Below, in pieces: positions 10,601 to 20,069 of a stretch of DNA of 48,920 nt (the stretch's first letter is position 1; each line of letters begins with the position of its first letter). Location of the stretch: contig JAKSYS010000487.1 of NCBI GenBank assembly GCA_022925895.1, positions 1 through 48,920 on the forward strand, given 5' to 3'. Under the pieces are notes generated by a model. The model was not told where the DNA came from. It searched no databases and saw nothing but the letters and a program-made list of their open reading frames with translations. The stretch comes from Fragilaria crotonensis. Taxonomy: Eukaryota; Bacillariophyta; Fragilariophyceae; Fragilariales; Fragilariaceae. The position numbers and the translations under genes are program-made.

Positions 10601-12348
10601 TCATTCATTCCGTTCGCCTGCTTAATCTTCAACGATGTCTTGAAAATTTCCATTGAGGCGTCGAATTCGCCCCGTTCGCAGTATATGACGCCCACATGAT
10701 GAAAAGCTTGAGCAACTTTGTTAGAATTTGCGCCCAGAAGACTTCGGTAGATATCTAGGGCTTCTTCGTAGCAGCGAAGTGCCGCGTCAAAGTCGCCTTG
10801 GCCAAGATGGCAATGACCCATACTGAGCAGAGTATCTGCAACGCACTCCGTAGAACGGCATCCGATTTCAAGCAATACTTTCATTATCTTCCCGTACAGT
10901 TGCATTTCCATCTCCCAGTCACCCCATTCACCGACAGCAGTACCGACAAGTCGCAGCGCATCTGCTAGCTCAATCATCTGATTCGCCGGAGCCTTTGACT
11001 TCGACAATACTTGACCTTGCCTATACAAGCAAGTAGCTAGTTGTAGACAAGCGTCGAGTGCAATATTGTGACCAACATCGTCAACGATTTCAACTTCGAA
11101 TTCGTCACTTCTAAATTTTCTGTCCTTGACTTTTTGTCTCTTGGCTTGGATGTAATTCCGGGAATCGAGAACATGGCGTCGAGTACCAGTAACAATTCCG
11201 ATGACGTCCAATCGACTCTGTACAAAGTCCATATCACGCAAGATTGACTTAGCCTTCGCTTGATCATCTCCCCCAGCAATTGCAATTGTTGGAAGCGCAT
11301 ATCGTCCATACCAGAATTGCTCATCTCCAGCAAGCGCAATTGCCAGCTTACGCATCCACTCTGATTGTTGCGCAATCGAAATCGGAAGTGCAAAACCAAG
11401 CAAGACCATCTTCTCTTTTCTTACGCGCACCCACGTATTATGCGGCAAACTCTCGTTCTCCGCCCTGTCCAGAATCTCAAGGTATTGAGATTCAACAAGA
11501 ACGTCGTACAACTTGGAGCAAACATACGCAACCCTAGTAGCATCAGGGAACTCCTCCGAGGAAAGAACCAGATTCCATAAACCTTGAACGAGTTCCAATG
11601 GAAGCCAAGACCTCTTCGACCGGTTTTTGAACGACTGTCTATTTCCCTTGTTGGTTGGCGGAAAAAGTCCAAACTCCTCCGTTGGAAGGTCGGCACATAC
11701 CACTGAGAGGGTGCAAAGAGAGCCCCAACAAGCTTCGTACTCGACCAACAGCGAATTCCGCTTCATTTGCTCGTTCAATTTAAACCAATCAGAATGCGCG
11801 TGAACAGAAGAATAATTTGGATCATCTGTTGCACCATAGTCAAGTTCACGATGTCCCGCGTCCAAGATTTGCTCTGGAATAGACCTGTCGTCAGCAACTG
11901 GCTGGCCGCGTTTATTGTTCATCTCCGAAAAAACCGAGTCTCCATCTGTATCGAGCTCTTTAACATTTTCAGCTGCCACAGCAAGATCTGTCTGAGGAGG
12001 TACCTGCTCCTCCAAGCATCTTGCAAGGACGCTAGTCATCTCCTTTTCCAAGTCGTCACCAGACGGAGATTTCGGCATTTGCGACCTCAATGGGAGGTCG
12101 CCATCGGAATCGAGAAACGGAGCGTCGAAGCGACCGAAGAAATCGCCAAATCCATCAGGAACTGTGGAGATATCTGGGGAATTGCCAGGTCTCAAACCCT
12201 GCGTATGTTCAAATGCATCATACGTTTGAAATGTTTGCAAGCCTTGAGCTTGTGTCCCACATTCGATAGTGTCAATGTTGGAGGCGTATGCCGTCGGCGA
12301 GGAAATCAAAAGCTCTTTAAATTCATCCTCGATCGACATTTTCTTCAT
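7654..12348 (-). CDS. Kinesin-light-chain-like TPR repeat protein (1564 aa)
   Basis: From about residue 470 to the C-terminus the protein is an almost unbroken array of about 42-residue TPR units of the kinesin-light-chain type (A..L..MG......G....A...Y..AL.I....LG.....VA). These arrays fold into a superhelix that binds proteins, so a scaffold role is likely; there is no catalytic motif. Residues 1-470 hold an acidic disordered start (with GDDLEKEMTSVL) and a helical region of unknown fold. The ATG overlaps the stop of the upstream PUB-domain frame (ATGA at 12348-12345). Because both frames share D-D-x-L-x-K-E-M-like segments, I infer that this is the C-terminal part of one roughly 2,155-residue protein and that 12348 may not be the real start. 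Confidence 0.9.
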   Translation of the reverse strand: MKKMSIEDEFKELLISSPTAYASNIDTIECGTQAQGLQTFQTYDAFEHTQGLRPGNSPDISTVPDGFGDFFGRFDAPFLDSDGDLPLRSQMPKSPSGDDLEKEMTSVLARCLEEQVPPQTDLAVAAENVKELDTDGDSVFSEMNNKRGQPVADDRSIPEQILDAGHRELDYGATDDPNYSSVHAHSDWFKLNEQMKRNSLLVEYEACWGSLCTLSVVCADLPTEEFGLFPPTNKGNRQSFKNRSKRSWLPLELVQGLWNLVLSSEEFPDATRVAYVCSKLYDVLVESQYLEILDRAENESLPHNTWVRVRKEKMVLLGFALPISIAQQSEWMRKLAIALAGDEQFWYGRYALPTIAIAGGDDQAKAKSILRDMDFVQSRLDVIGIVTGTRRHVLDSRNYIQAKRQKVKDRKFRSDEFEVEIVDDVGHNIALDACLQLATCLYRQGQVLSKSKAPANQMIELADALRLVGTAVGEWGDWEMEMQLYGKIMKVLLEIGCRSTECVADTLLSMGHCHLGQGDFDAALRCYEEALDIYRSLLGANSNKVAQAFHHVGVIYCERGEFDASMEIFKTSLKIKQANGMNENYDEKTAETLCWIGKVYRERDQPGKAKKYFDTARDAKEEIFGPDSLEVAEILHNIAVLHDDGHDFERSLRYYRKCLKIRRAALGDQHADVCDTISCIGNVYKSMGDVATALKVFRRSNDLRSSAVKASPLNKEQTMTLIRSYEDILDILRIQLKTSNTPEVEKDEISSILLKMGHLYDTIHIYSKCDRCFDKALEIRNSSGDDVKAGQVLNLMGISFAKRQKYGDSMAAFEQALEMRKKCLGEGHVDVAETLHNMGNCSAKSGDFNEARTYYDEALRIKRMQLWKNDVSVAQTLHNIGNVLVAQGSNDGAMKSYKEALALRKNALGCDSVEVAYSLHCIAKINRNQHDIASARENFDASLRIKRLRLHKHHPSIAETLEQLGSIYMHIGEEEEGALCLNAALNIYKTRRGEGVKIAHIYEQLGLKCERKQCITKALDYFNRSLKVRARFFGAEHESVADMHYRIGKLQRDQKSYHEALASFQAATKIRKKSTGRDDLVIADILIDAGVLQIRLGQVDVAEKCFGEALRIRSLVLDPRHEKIGECLVLNGNILVEKKMYAEAIGVFQDALSIFQDNAGDFGMLCADAHQHLGRVYTLTLEFDKAQDHYERCLKAHKSRHDGNDLDVAKVNHGLGEIYFARGDYRRAEDYFRESVEVMVAQLGENHLDVANAVLSLGRTCNKLNSPDEATMYFEQARLTKQHHLGDNHLEVQEIDLEIGRCHAVKNEYEEALQAFQSYLRARRTSVGDDEVVCDILLEIGTAEHELGRFDSALSNLSSALILYRALLGEDQVPVANALYLLGVAYGAKHAYQESMKYHKEAFRLRRRLLGPDDLSVAQSLDKICSLYMNLPNLEKALQSIKEVLRIRTLKLGKDHIDVGTSLFAMGVIFSETNELDKAMECYRVSHQIRAQHLGEASVEVAQTLHNMGTVLGKQQDFESALEHWRRAVVSYREAGFSDEDHLVAVTIGNINMAEAFLDDTQRN

Positions 12349-14120
12349 TGGTGCCGTCCCTTTTTCAGAGAGACCGACTCAACTTCCTCATTCTTAACTG
12401 TCGAAGGTTTGCCTCCCTCAGGCGAGTGAACGAGACACTGCGAGGACTCTACGCCATGATACACAGCCTTCTTTCGAACGGCTGTGAAGGAGTTCACATC
12501 GATTTCCGAGTCAGCAAGATGCTCTGTGGTCAGCGTTGGGCACGGAACAGACATCGGTTGACGTTCAACATTGACATTGTGGCTTACGACGGCATTGCTG
12601 AGACTATGATACTGGTTGGGTTGAGAAGTCACTGCGGAAATCGATACCTGAGAGTCACCAGTCGAACCAGTAGTTGCTTTGTCTTCAGACACTAGGTTGA
12701 CAGTCTGCGGAGAAGGCGAATTTGAAAATTCTTTTTCCTTTGAACACGTGAAGATATTTTGAATTTCCTTCTCGACATCGTCTGAAATCGGGAGGCATTG
12801 AGTATCGCTTAGTTCAGCTTTCATTTTTTGAAGCAAGCAATCGTCCGTCATACCAAAGTCTATCTCGCCAGCAATGATTGGAACCGTTAAGCTTCCTTCA
12901 GTTGGAACTACTTTTGCAGGCTTGGGGTCAGCGTCCTCTGACGAAAGCATTAGCTGAGCTTCTCGCTGACTATCACAACGTGATTTGGACACGTTTATGT
13001 TCCCTTCGATCGACATCCCAGCATCGGTTCCTACGTCAGTGTCTGGCTCGTCGAGAAAAGCGCCATCCTCTGCCCAACCATCTTCCATTAACGCGTCCTC
13101 CATTTCCTTCAGCAATGAGTCGTCTGGAGGAAGTGGATCAGATTTCGGCGCGAACGTAACGGGCTGCGTCTTTGGCTGATGTGGCAACGATCTAATCGCA
13201 GATAGCGCTTCCTCGGTGTCCTCCAGAAATGAAGCATTCCCTGTGGAAACTTGAGGAAGTGACAGTGGCACGTGTTGCGTCCGCTCACCCTTTCGATCCG
13301 CCAACAACTGCGATCTGTCGTCCGGTGAAATTGCATATCGTCTCGTATTGTTTTGCTGTAGATCGACTGCCGGCGCACGGCCAGGTAGTAGCGCCTCTTG
13401 AAACTCCTTCTGTAAAGCGTCGGTCTCCCGCCTCTTCTTTTGGGATTCGTCCTCGCAAGATTTGGACGACAACCGAGGCGCAAGCGGCGGTTTCGTTGAA
13501 GAAAGTATTGTTGGGGACTTTGGCAACTCGGGGACCCCCAGCGGCATTCTACCCGGCGAATCGTTCGCCAGCTGAACTGGAGGTGAAATAGTCGGGATTC
13601 CGAACGATGGAAACGAGGTCTGGTATGGCACAGTTGATACCGGTGAATCCTCCAACTCTTTGGAGATTTCCAAATCGAGGTCATCTATTGTAGCAATAGT
13701 TGATGTTTCGTAAAGAGAAGTCGTCTCGAAGCTATCGTGGCTAACTGGCGCAACGTTCTTCGGCTTGGGCGGCATTTTGGACAAAGCAAAACCTAAGTAG
13801 TCAGCCCTCTCTTGCAACGCTCGCCTCGCATTCCAAATGACCATTTTGCTTTCGTGTTCTTTCAGGAGCTGCAGAGTCTGTCCCTTTTTGGAAAATTGAC
13901 ACGCAATCAACACTTCCAGTCCGCCGGAGTGACGAACCACTCGTCGCTTGAAGGTTTCATTTGATAGTTTGAACTTGCGCGTTTTCTTTTCGTACTTTTC
14001 TTCCGTCAAGATATTATCTAGCACTTTCGCCAAAGTTACAACACATTCCTCTGCAGTGAGAAGGACAAGGGCGTCTTCGATGGTCGGCATCTCTTGTTTC
14101 ACGGATGTCAAGACTTCCAT
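12345..14120 (-). CDS. PUB-domain protein, likely N-terminal part of the TPR protein
   Basis: Residues about 15-105 match the PUB (PNGase/UBA-containing) pattern: ECVVTLAKVLDNIL, then KYEKKTRKFKLSNETF and GGLEVLIACQF. PUB domains bind the tail of the p97/Cdc48 ATPase in known proteins. The rest (to residue 591) is disordered, Pro/Ser/acid-rich, with short repeated helices such as DDSLLKEMEDAL and DDCLLQKMKAEL. Similar helices continue beyond the stop in the next frame. The frame ends at TGA within ATGA, 12347-12345. One added base in the A5 run at 12361-12365 would fuse both frames. The start at 14120 is the first ATG and precedes the PUB domain directly. Confidence 0.8.
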   Translation of the reverse strand: MEVLTSVKQEMPTIEDALVLLTAEECVVTLAKVLDNILTEEKYEKKTRKFKLSNETFKRRVVRHSGGLEVLIACQFSKKGQTLQLLKEHESKMVIWNARRALQERADYLGFALSKMPPKPKNVAPVSHDSFETTSLYETSTIATIDDLDLEISKELEDSPVSTVPYQTSFPSFGIPTISPPVQLANDSPGRMPLGVPELPKSPTILSSTKPPLAPRLSSKSCEDESQKKRRETDALQKEFQEALLPGRAPAVDLQQNNTRRYAISPDDRSQLLADRKGERTQHVPLSLPQVSTGNASFLEDTEEALSAIRSLPHQPKTQPVTFAPKSDPLPPDDSLLKEMEDALMEDGWAEDGAFLDEPDTDVGTDAGMSIEGNINVSKSRCDSQREAQLMLSSEDADPKPAKVVPTEGSLTVPIIAGEIDFGMTDDCLLQKMKAELSDTQCLPISDDVEKEIQNIFTCSKEKEFSNSPSPQTVNLVSEDKATTGSTGDSQVSISAVTSQPNQYHSLSNAVVSHNVNVERQPMSVPCPTLTTEHLADSEIDVNSFTAVRKKAVYHGVESSQCLVHSPEGGKPSTVKNEEVESVSLKKGRHQ

Positions 14121-14668
14121 GCCATGTCAAGCAAACAACCGTCAAGCGCAAGCGTTTGTTACCTCCATTTGCAATGTTAAATTCGTCGTTGTTGATGACC
14201 TGAAGTCATCCTGGCATAGTGCCAGGGTGCTACGACAAGGTGCCATGACCTCGCACCAATGGTACATCGCACCGGTTCCTCAATACTGTACTACAGTACC
14301 CTGGAACACATACTGCACATACTCGGATCTCGGACTATACGGAATGCATACTGTCGAGTTGAGTACCGGGAGTACCAGGTCTACGAGAACTATGGAAGGA
14401 AAACCGTGTGTCGTATGTTCATACTCCCAGGATGTCATAGAGAGTCATCGTGTCATCGTATTCGAAGTACGATGGGACATGGCGACATGGCACACAACAG
14501 ACATTCGATACCACATACTTGCACCTTCCAACTTCCAAGCATATGACATCGTTGGTGGTTCTGACGTTATGACTACTATCGTACTCGAGTACCATTCTGT
14601 ACAAAGTACTAGTACCATGGAACTATAAACTCCCAATTCCCAACGCCGCATCGTATGCGGTACTCTTA
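14121..14668. other. Intergenic upstream of the PUB/TPR locus
   Basis: It holds the upstream region of the minus-strand PUB/TPR locus and is rich in GTAC words after about 14270. An open plus-strand frame (13948-14628) runs through part of the PUB gene and lacks features, so it is not called. Confidence 0.4.
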
Positions 14669-15398
14669 GAGCATGCGCACCGGTAACGCTATTTTCTGAT
14701 TTCGGTCAGATCTGACCGAAAAATTGTAAAATTATAACCACCGGTTGGGCCCGATACGCTACATTGTAACTTTTGCGACGCAATTTTCTGACCAAACGCT
14801 ATTCCAACGTCTACATGTAGACGTTGGAATAGCGTTTGGTCACCAAATGTCAGATTGTAGCGTGTCGAAATATGTCCTATTCGATCAGTTCGATTGCAGT
14901 ATTTCCTCTATTTGATCACTTCGATTGACTTGCTTCCATCGATCGTGCGATCGTGCGCTGTATGTGATATCTTGGGAAGGAAACAAAAAGCGAAATATGA
15001 CACCAATCAACATGGATGAACTTTTCCTCCTGTATATTCGACGACAATGTCTTCAGCCCTGAAGTTTGGCATAGATTTTGCGCAAACCAGGTACCCCATT
15101 GTCTTCTGCTCCTGTAGTGGTACCTGGTACAGTCGCATGATAAAGTTCGAGACAAGATGCAAGATGCGTCGAGACGGAGTGAAGTATGGATCATACTTCG
15201 TAATTAGGCGCAGGGCGCGGGTCAGACCTTCGTAATTTGGGCACGGGTCCTCGCCAGTTTTTGAATCTGACGAAAAATAGCGTTACGGGTGTGGGATAGG
15301 ACCCACACAGGACATTTCCGAAATATCCAAAATAGGTTTCTAAAGACACCTTAAGTTTCTAAAGACGCTACAAAATAGCGCTACCGGTGCGCATGCTC
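14669..15398. mobile_element. PIF/Harbinger-like MITE 2, 730 bp, TSD TTA
   Basis: The left 27 bases (14669-14695, GAGCATGCGCACCGGTAACG...) are the inverse of 15372-15398 with one mismatch. TTA flanks both sides (14666-14668 and 15399-15401). TSD type and the GAGCATG start are shared with the MITE at 5429, but the rest of the inverted repeat differs, so this is another family mobilised by a similar transposase. No transposase is encoded. Nearly intact ends suggest a fairly recent insertion. Confidence 0.9.
14791..14840. repeat. Perfect 50-bp palindrome inside MITE 2
   Basis: Bases 14791-14815 (ACCAAACGCTATTCCAACGT...) are exactly repeated in inverse at 14816-14840 with no spacer. The DNA could form a 25-bp cruciform arm, and a transcript would form a hairpin. 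Confidence 0.97.
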
Positions 15399-15401
15399 TT
15401 A

Positions 15402-15935
15402 GTACGTATCATACAATGAAGTTACATCGCTCGTGCTGTTCATATGTGTGATATAACGCATGTATAGTACCAGGTACCGGTACGATAATCAGTGTCATAG
15501 ATGTCATAACCCATACGCACGAACTGTCGCACCATCTTACAAAGCAAAGCTACCTTTCGTGCTTTATTGCGATGTTCACGGTGTGTGATGTCAAATCTGT
15601 GCTGGGATTGCCAGTCCACAAGTCCCATACATCAACTCCTTGGAGATTTCTTCTCAAAGCGTACTACTTCGTACTCCGAGTACCTCCTTACTCGCTAGGC
15701 GCTAGATATATGAGATGGTCTACCGGTAGAATCGTTGCAGCAGACCCAAAAGCTTAGCAAAGTTCCTAATAGAACGCACTTTCTCCGGAGCTAAGACAAG
15801 GAAATGTGACCATGGTTTAAAAAGGTTCATTCCTAGGTGCTTGATTATACCACCGCATCTTCCGTTGCTTATTTATGAATATACCTTCAGTGAGGTCCCG
15901 CTTATGCATTCATTAAGTGGGCGATGTAGTTGATT
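15402..15935. other. Intergenic between MITE 2 and cyclin 1
   Basis: No gene is recognised. GTAC-containing words are common at 15460-15490 and 15660-15690. It contains the 3' side of the minus-strand cyclin gene. Confidence 0.4.
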
Positions 15936-16886
15936 TTAAGCATGCGTCGTTGAGGCCGATACAGAACGTGGAGACCCCAAAAGTCCTTTGCTTGTTTGTT
16001 GCTTGCACAGCTGAACTATCTGTTGGGAGACACAGCCCGGGGATACCGAGAAAGTACTAGTTTCAAGACAACGGAACAATCGACTCTTCACATACGTACG
16101 TTCGATGTCGTTAGAACGAATGTCGGCATATCGGATGATGGTATCCAAGATTGAGTTCATTGAGGAACATGGCGGCGACGTGAATTCCAAGGCGTTCCTC
16201 AAGGCGACCAAAGCAATGGTCGATGGCTTGGATGCCAGAAAAAGGCAGTCCTTTACTGCGAGTTCTGTTTGAAATTTGCAAAGCTCAATAATCACGGACC
16301 TTTCTGAACTGGAAATTATGTTTTCAGGCACCACAAGTAAGTAATAGCGTACAAATGCGAGGGCAGTCGGAGGGTGCACTCGCCACTTCAGAGCTGCAAG
16401 GATCTTTCGTTCCATATCAATGACTTCCTGTGCCGAGAAGATGCCTCGGCTTAAACTCGACACAGCTTTGGGTTCCATTGCTTGAGGCTCGTGTATTTTT
16501 ATGGCAGTGTAGAGGCATGTCATGCACGCTAACTGAAACAAACCGCGGTCATCCCTGGTCTCACGAGAAGAAAGAGTGTATCGATCCAAATAGTTGATGG
16601 CAATTGCAACTGTCTCACGACTGAACTTGCAGAAATCGACTATCTGATAGCACCACTCGATCATCTTCGATCGACAGCTTTCATCGACTGAAGCTGCCGC
16701 ATCTGGTGAGGAGAGGAACGACAGTTGGTGCGAATGGAAGTATGCACAACCTTCACAACTATAGAATTCGTCTTCCTGTTTTCTCATTGCCTGAAGGGTG
16801 CAAACACTTTCCTCGACGGATATTCTTGATTGGAATGCCATTATCATACAATGATCTTGAGAAGTGGAGGATAGGAGAGTCGCCAT
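15936..16886 (-). CDS. Diatom-type cyclin 1
   Basis: The cyclin box is clear: CRSKMIEWCYQIVDFCKFSRETVAIAINYLDRY, then LFQLACMTCLYTAIKIHEPQA and KILAALKWRVHPPTALAFV. It ends SPRSVSASTTHA, like the other two cyclins here. Cyclins bind and activate CDKs in the cell cycle; diatoms carry many such copies, and in some diatoms these respond to nutrients or light. The longest frame starts at 16886 (316 aa). By alignment to its paralogues the likelier start is the methionine at 16841 (MAFQSRISVEESVCTLQAM), because VEES...LQAMRKQE matches AEDAAASIEAMRMQE. It points away from the other two. I cannot say which CDK it pairs with. Confidence 0.88.
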   Translation of the reverse strand: MATLLSSTSQDHCMIMAFQSRISVEESVCTLQAMRKQEDEFYSCEGCAYFHSHQLSFLSSPDAAASVDESCRSKMIEWCYQIVDFCKFSRETVAIAINYLDRYTLSSRETRDDRGLFQLACMTCLYTAIKIHEPQAMEPKAVSSLSRGIFSAQEVIDMERKILAALKWRVHPPTALAFVRYYLLVVPENIISSSERSVIIELCKFQTELAVKDCLFLASKPSTIALVALRNALEFTSPPCSSMNSILDTIIRYADIRSNDIERTYVKSRLFRCLETSTFSVSPGCVSQQIVQLCKQQTSKGLLGSPRSVSASTTHA

Positions 16887-18970
16887 GGCGGAGACTGTGG
16901 ACGAATATCAATAATGAGTGAAAATGACATAAGACAGACATAAAGCATTGAAAAGGTCATAATGCATTCGCATCGCAGCAAATGCCTCAAACCAGTGGAA
17001 ATGACCCGGCTTTTCCAGCATTTCTGCATTTCGCACATATACAAAGGTTTTACACTGCACAAGTCTACTGGGAGGTGCTGATGTATGTAGCCACTTCGTG
17101 GAGTATTCCACATCACTTTCTGTTTTCTGTGCACCCCCATGAGACATGCGAACCCTGCAGGACTGGTACGAGTAGGCTGGTAGGACGAAGTTGAATAATC
17201 CGTCAACGTGCGTCGTCGTCGTCATGTCAGACTCAAGACATCAGCTGGTTGGACGAGTCCTCGGATTCAACGTGTTTCGTTACGACCGCGTTCTTTTGAT
17301 ACCATCGGATATTTCTCGACAATTCGGAGTTTGGCTGCCTGAGAAAAATCGCTCCGAGACGATTTTCGTTTCGGTTCTACAGGCGTCTCAAATAAACACT
17401 GATCGAACAATGTAGAAATGAAGTAGTACCAGTAGTACCGTAGTTGGTTCAAGTACTAATACACTGTACGTCAACGCCTTGATGGTCCATAGTATGCATA
17501 TACTCATAGTTCACAGTTAATACATGGAGTCAATCATTGTGTCTATTGTACCAAAGTCCACAGCACCATAGCACACAGTACTAATGTTGAGGCATACTAA
17601 ATATTGTGATTCAGGGAGTTCATTCTTTGCGAGATGTGTGAGCAGAGTTGGATTCTTGAGAAGGGAATCACACATCGCACGAACATCAGTCACAGTGAAA
17701 CAACAAGAAGTGCTGAGAATAAAGAGAAATCTAGACTTGGTGTCTACTGCAAACGAAAGTTTGACCATGGGTGATGAATCAACACAGAATTGGTGTCATA
17801 GACAAATGACTTCCTTGTCTTTCGAATGTTACAATCCATTATCACCAAGAATTATTTTGTCGTACCATAGGTAGCGTGCGTTCACAAAGTTCATTTGAGA
17901 AGTAAACAAATTGCTAGAAAATTATTGGAAAAGTTAACATTTAAAAATACCTACCTTTATTCCTGTTGCATCTTAATTTGAATGCAGAACTCTGAGGATT
18001 GTACCATAAGTTGTGCACACTTCTCACATTTTTTGCAAGCTTGAAACAAAATCATGTTATAGTTGTCCTCCTGTTACACTGTACACTGACCTCTCGCATG
18101 GAGTGAAAAAGGGTGTGATAAGTTGTTGTGTTAGTCCAATCTAGAAACAGACTCTTCACATTACCCTGTGTCGGGCACATAATCACACAACACAGAATAC
18201 TTTCATGACATTTCCATCCTCCTCCTTTTCTGCAACTACCAGCACTGTCAGTGACACTATTTCTTGCGTAATGTCTTACTGTGCCCTTGCAAACAGATCG
18301 TGTAATAGCCCAGTACTACAGCAGTTTTGTTTGTTTGTCAGTATTATTAGATCAGATATTGCTTGAGCCTCTGTCGAGTTGTTTGGCCAACAAATTCCAA
18401 CAACAGCAGGAAACAAAGTTGTCTACAGTGTAAATTGTGCACAAATTCCATTTATTAGAAGTGTGGGTGGTGCGGCAAAGAAGGCTATTAGGAAGGATGG
18501 ACAATGATGCTTGCTCAAACGAATCAAAAGTTGTAATTTATTGTTGTTGTGATGCATTATGCCAATACACAGCAAAAAGTATATGTATAATGCCTTGAGC
18601 CCTGAATAGTAATTGCTGCACATCTGGTCCTTGAGTAAAACTTCTGGAACAAGGTTAAGCTACTAATTAGATCAAATCATTCATATTATCGTCTCCATCA
18701 ACAGTTGCTTCTCTTATTGAAGCTTTCATTTGTGGGTTTGATCATTGCCTTCTTGAAGTTCTTCTGCAGAAGAAGCACTCATGTTGGGACCAATCTATTT
18801 TTGTCAAACTGGTATAAGGAACTCAATTTCATTGCATGCATACAACAGATTTTGTTTGTAAAGAGGTCAGAATGGAGCATGTCAAACAGGGAATGAAGGC
18901 CTTTGATTTTGAACTTTTCAAAAACTTTCATTCACTCGCAGGACTCAGGTAGAGTTAAAAAGGTGAGTTT
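16887..18970. other. 2.1 kb without a recognised gene
   Basis: From about 17500 to 18950 the DNA is AT-richer than its surroundings, with short open frames on both strands that lack domain features. I see no transposon ends, long tandem repeats or RNA gene. The first 200 bases should contain the promoter of cyclin 1. Confidence 0.4.
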
Positions 18971-18973
18971 TAA

Positions 18974-19317
18974 CTCAGATGTCATGCACTGCACTATCAT
19001 ATAGCACGATGTGCACGGATCCGATTAGAATGCAAGGAAATGACGTCGAGCCGTACCAATCAGCATGCTCTCCCTATGTTACTGTCGTACTGGAGTACTG
19101 TATAACCGTAGGTAGTACGTGAAAGGGTCAGTATTGTGACGTCATCCTTGACGTCATTTCCTTGCATTCTAATCGAAACCGCATTGCATGACATCGGGGC
19201 CGGTTAGCCACAGCCGGCCGGAAGCTTGGGCCGGCCGCGATTTTGGGCGGCTGTGGTTCATGTATTTAGGTCCCATCCGGTTAGCCGGCTGGTTCCTAGC
19301 AGTGCATGACATCTGAG
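18974..19317. repeat. Nested inverted repeats
   Basis: Bases 18974-18991 (CTCAGATGTCATGCACTG) are exactly inverse to 19300-19317. Inside, 19022-19047 (CGATTAGAATGCAAGGAAAT...) is exactly inverse to 19150-19175 over 26 bp. GATGTCATGCA also recurs in inverse at 19184 and in direct orientation at 19734. The layers suggest one foldback element inserted in or beside another. Confidence 0.9.
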
Positions 19318-19744
19318 ATAAAAATGATACCCGAACCCGCAGCCGGCCGATTTTTCGCAGAGGATTATGGCCGCAGCCGGCCGTATGCCGATACGTTGGC
19401 CCGGCCGTACCCGTCAGCAGTCCGACAGTCCCTGCCGGCGCTGGGCCGCTGCAGGACTGTCACTGCCCGTACCCGTACCCGGCCGCAGTCGCACGGAAGT
19501 ACAGTACGTAGTAGAAACCTTGTACACAGTACTTTACTAACAGTACGTAATCACCAACCACCGTAACCGTGAAAAATGACAGGTGATCTGCCCTTGACCC
19601 GTGATGGGCCGAACCCAGTGATAGGAATCGACCGGAGCCGGCCGGAACCGGCCGGGACCTAAATACACGGACCGCAGCCGCCCGAAATCACGGCCGGCCC
19701 ACGGTTTCCGGCCGGCTGCGGCTAACGGGCCCCGATGTCATGCA
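19184..19744. repeat. Foldback element with about 90-bp GC-rich inverted repeats
   Basis: The left arm is 19184-19276 (TGCATGACATCGGGGCCGGT... to TATTTAGGTCCC) and the right arm is about 19655-19744. Read inverted, the right arm has the same words in the same order with scattered substitutions: GTTAGCC, CAGCCGGCCGGAA, GGGCCGGCC and GTATTTAGGTCCC. It is bounded by TGCA at both ends, which could be a palindromic 4-bp target duplication. No ORF. GGCCGG words dominate. Confidence 0.8.
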
Positions 19745-20062
19745 CTGGTTCCTAGCACTTTTCGCCCCATCGCACGTCACGGGCGGAGCACTTGTCATTT
19801 TTCACGGTTACGAGTACTACCGGTAGCTCAACCCAGTACAATTACGTATGTAGTGTTAGTAGTACTGTGAACTGTGAACTATACTTGTACTATGTACTGT
19901 AGTACTGTGCGACGGCGGCCGGGTACGGGCACGGGCAGAGACTGTCGGAATGTGGACGGGTACTGTATGCATATGCGGCAGGCGGCAGGGCGCAATTATC
20001 GGCATATCAGGAATCAGGATACGGCCGGCTGCGGCCAGAAAAAGCCTCTGCGAAAAATTAGG
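19346..20062. repeat. Long imperfect inverted repeat with arms of 260-300 bp
   Basis: The left arm (about 19346-19609) runs from CCGATTTTTCGCAGAGG through CCGTACCCGGCCGCAGTCGC to AACCGTGAAAAATGACA. The inverse of about 19758-20062 has the same words in the same order. It interlocks with the 19184-19744 foldback (order A-B-A'-B'), so simple nesting cannot explain both. No protein is encoded. Confidence 0.8.
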
Positions 20063-20069
20063 CCTCGGC

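Noticed and set aside
12358..12365. Definite programmed -1 frameshift site
   Set aside because: The heptamer is G AAA AAG, not the canonical A AAA AAG, and I see no clear downstream pseudoknot; a miscounted A run explains it as well, so it is kept only as one option in the findings.
13948..14628. 226-aa plus-strand frame overlapping the PUB gene start
   Set aside because: No recognisable features; it crosses from the antisense of a clear PUB domain into GTAC-rich intergenic DNA.
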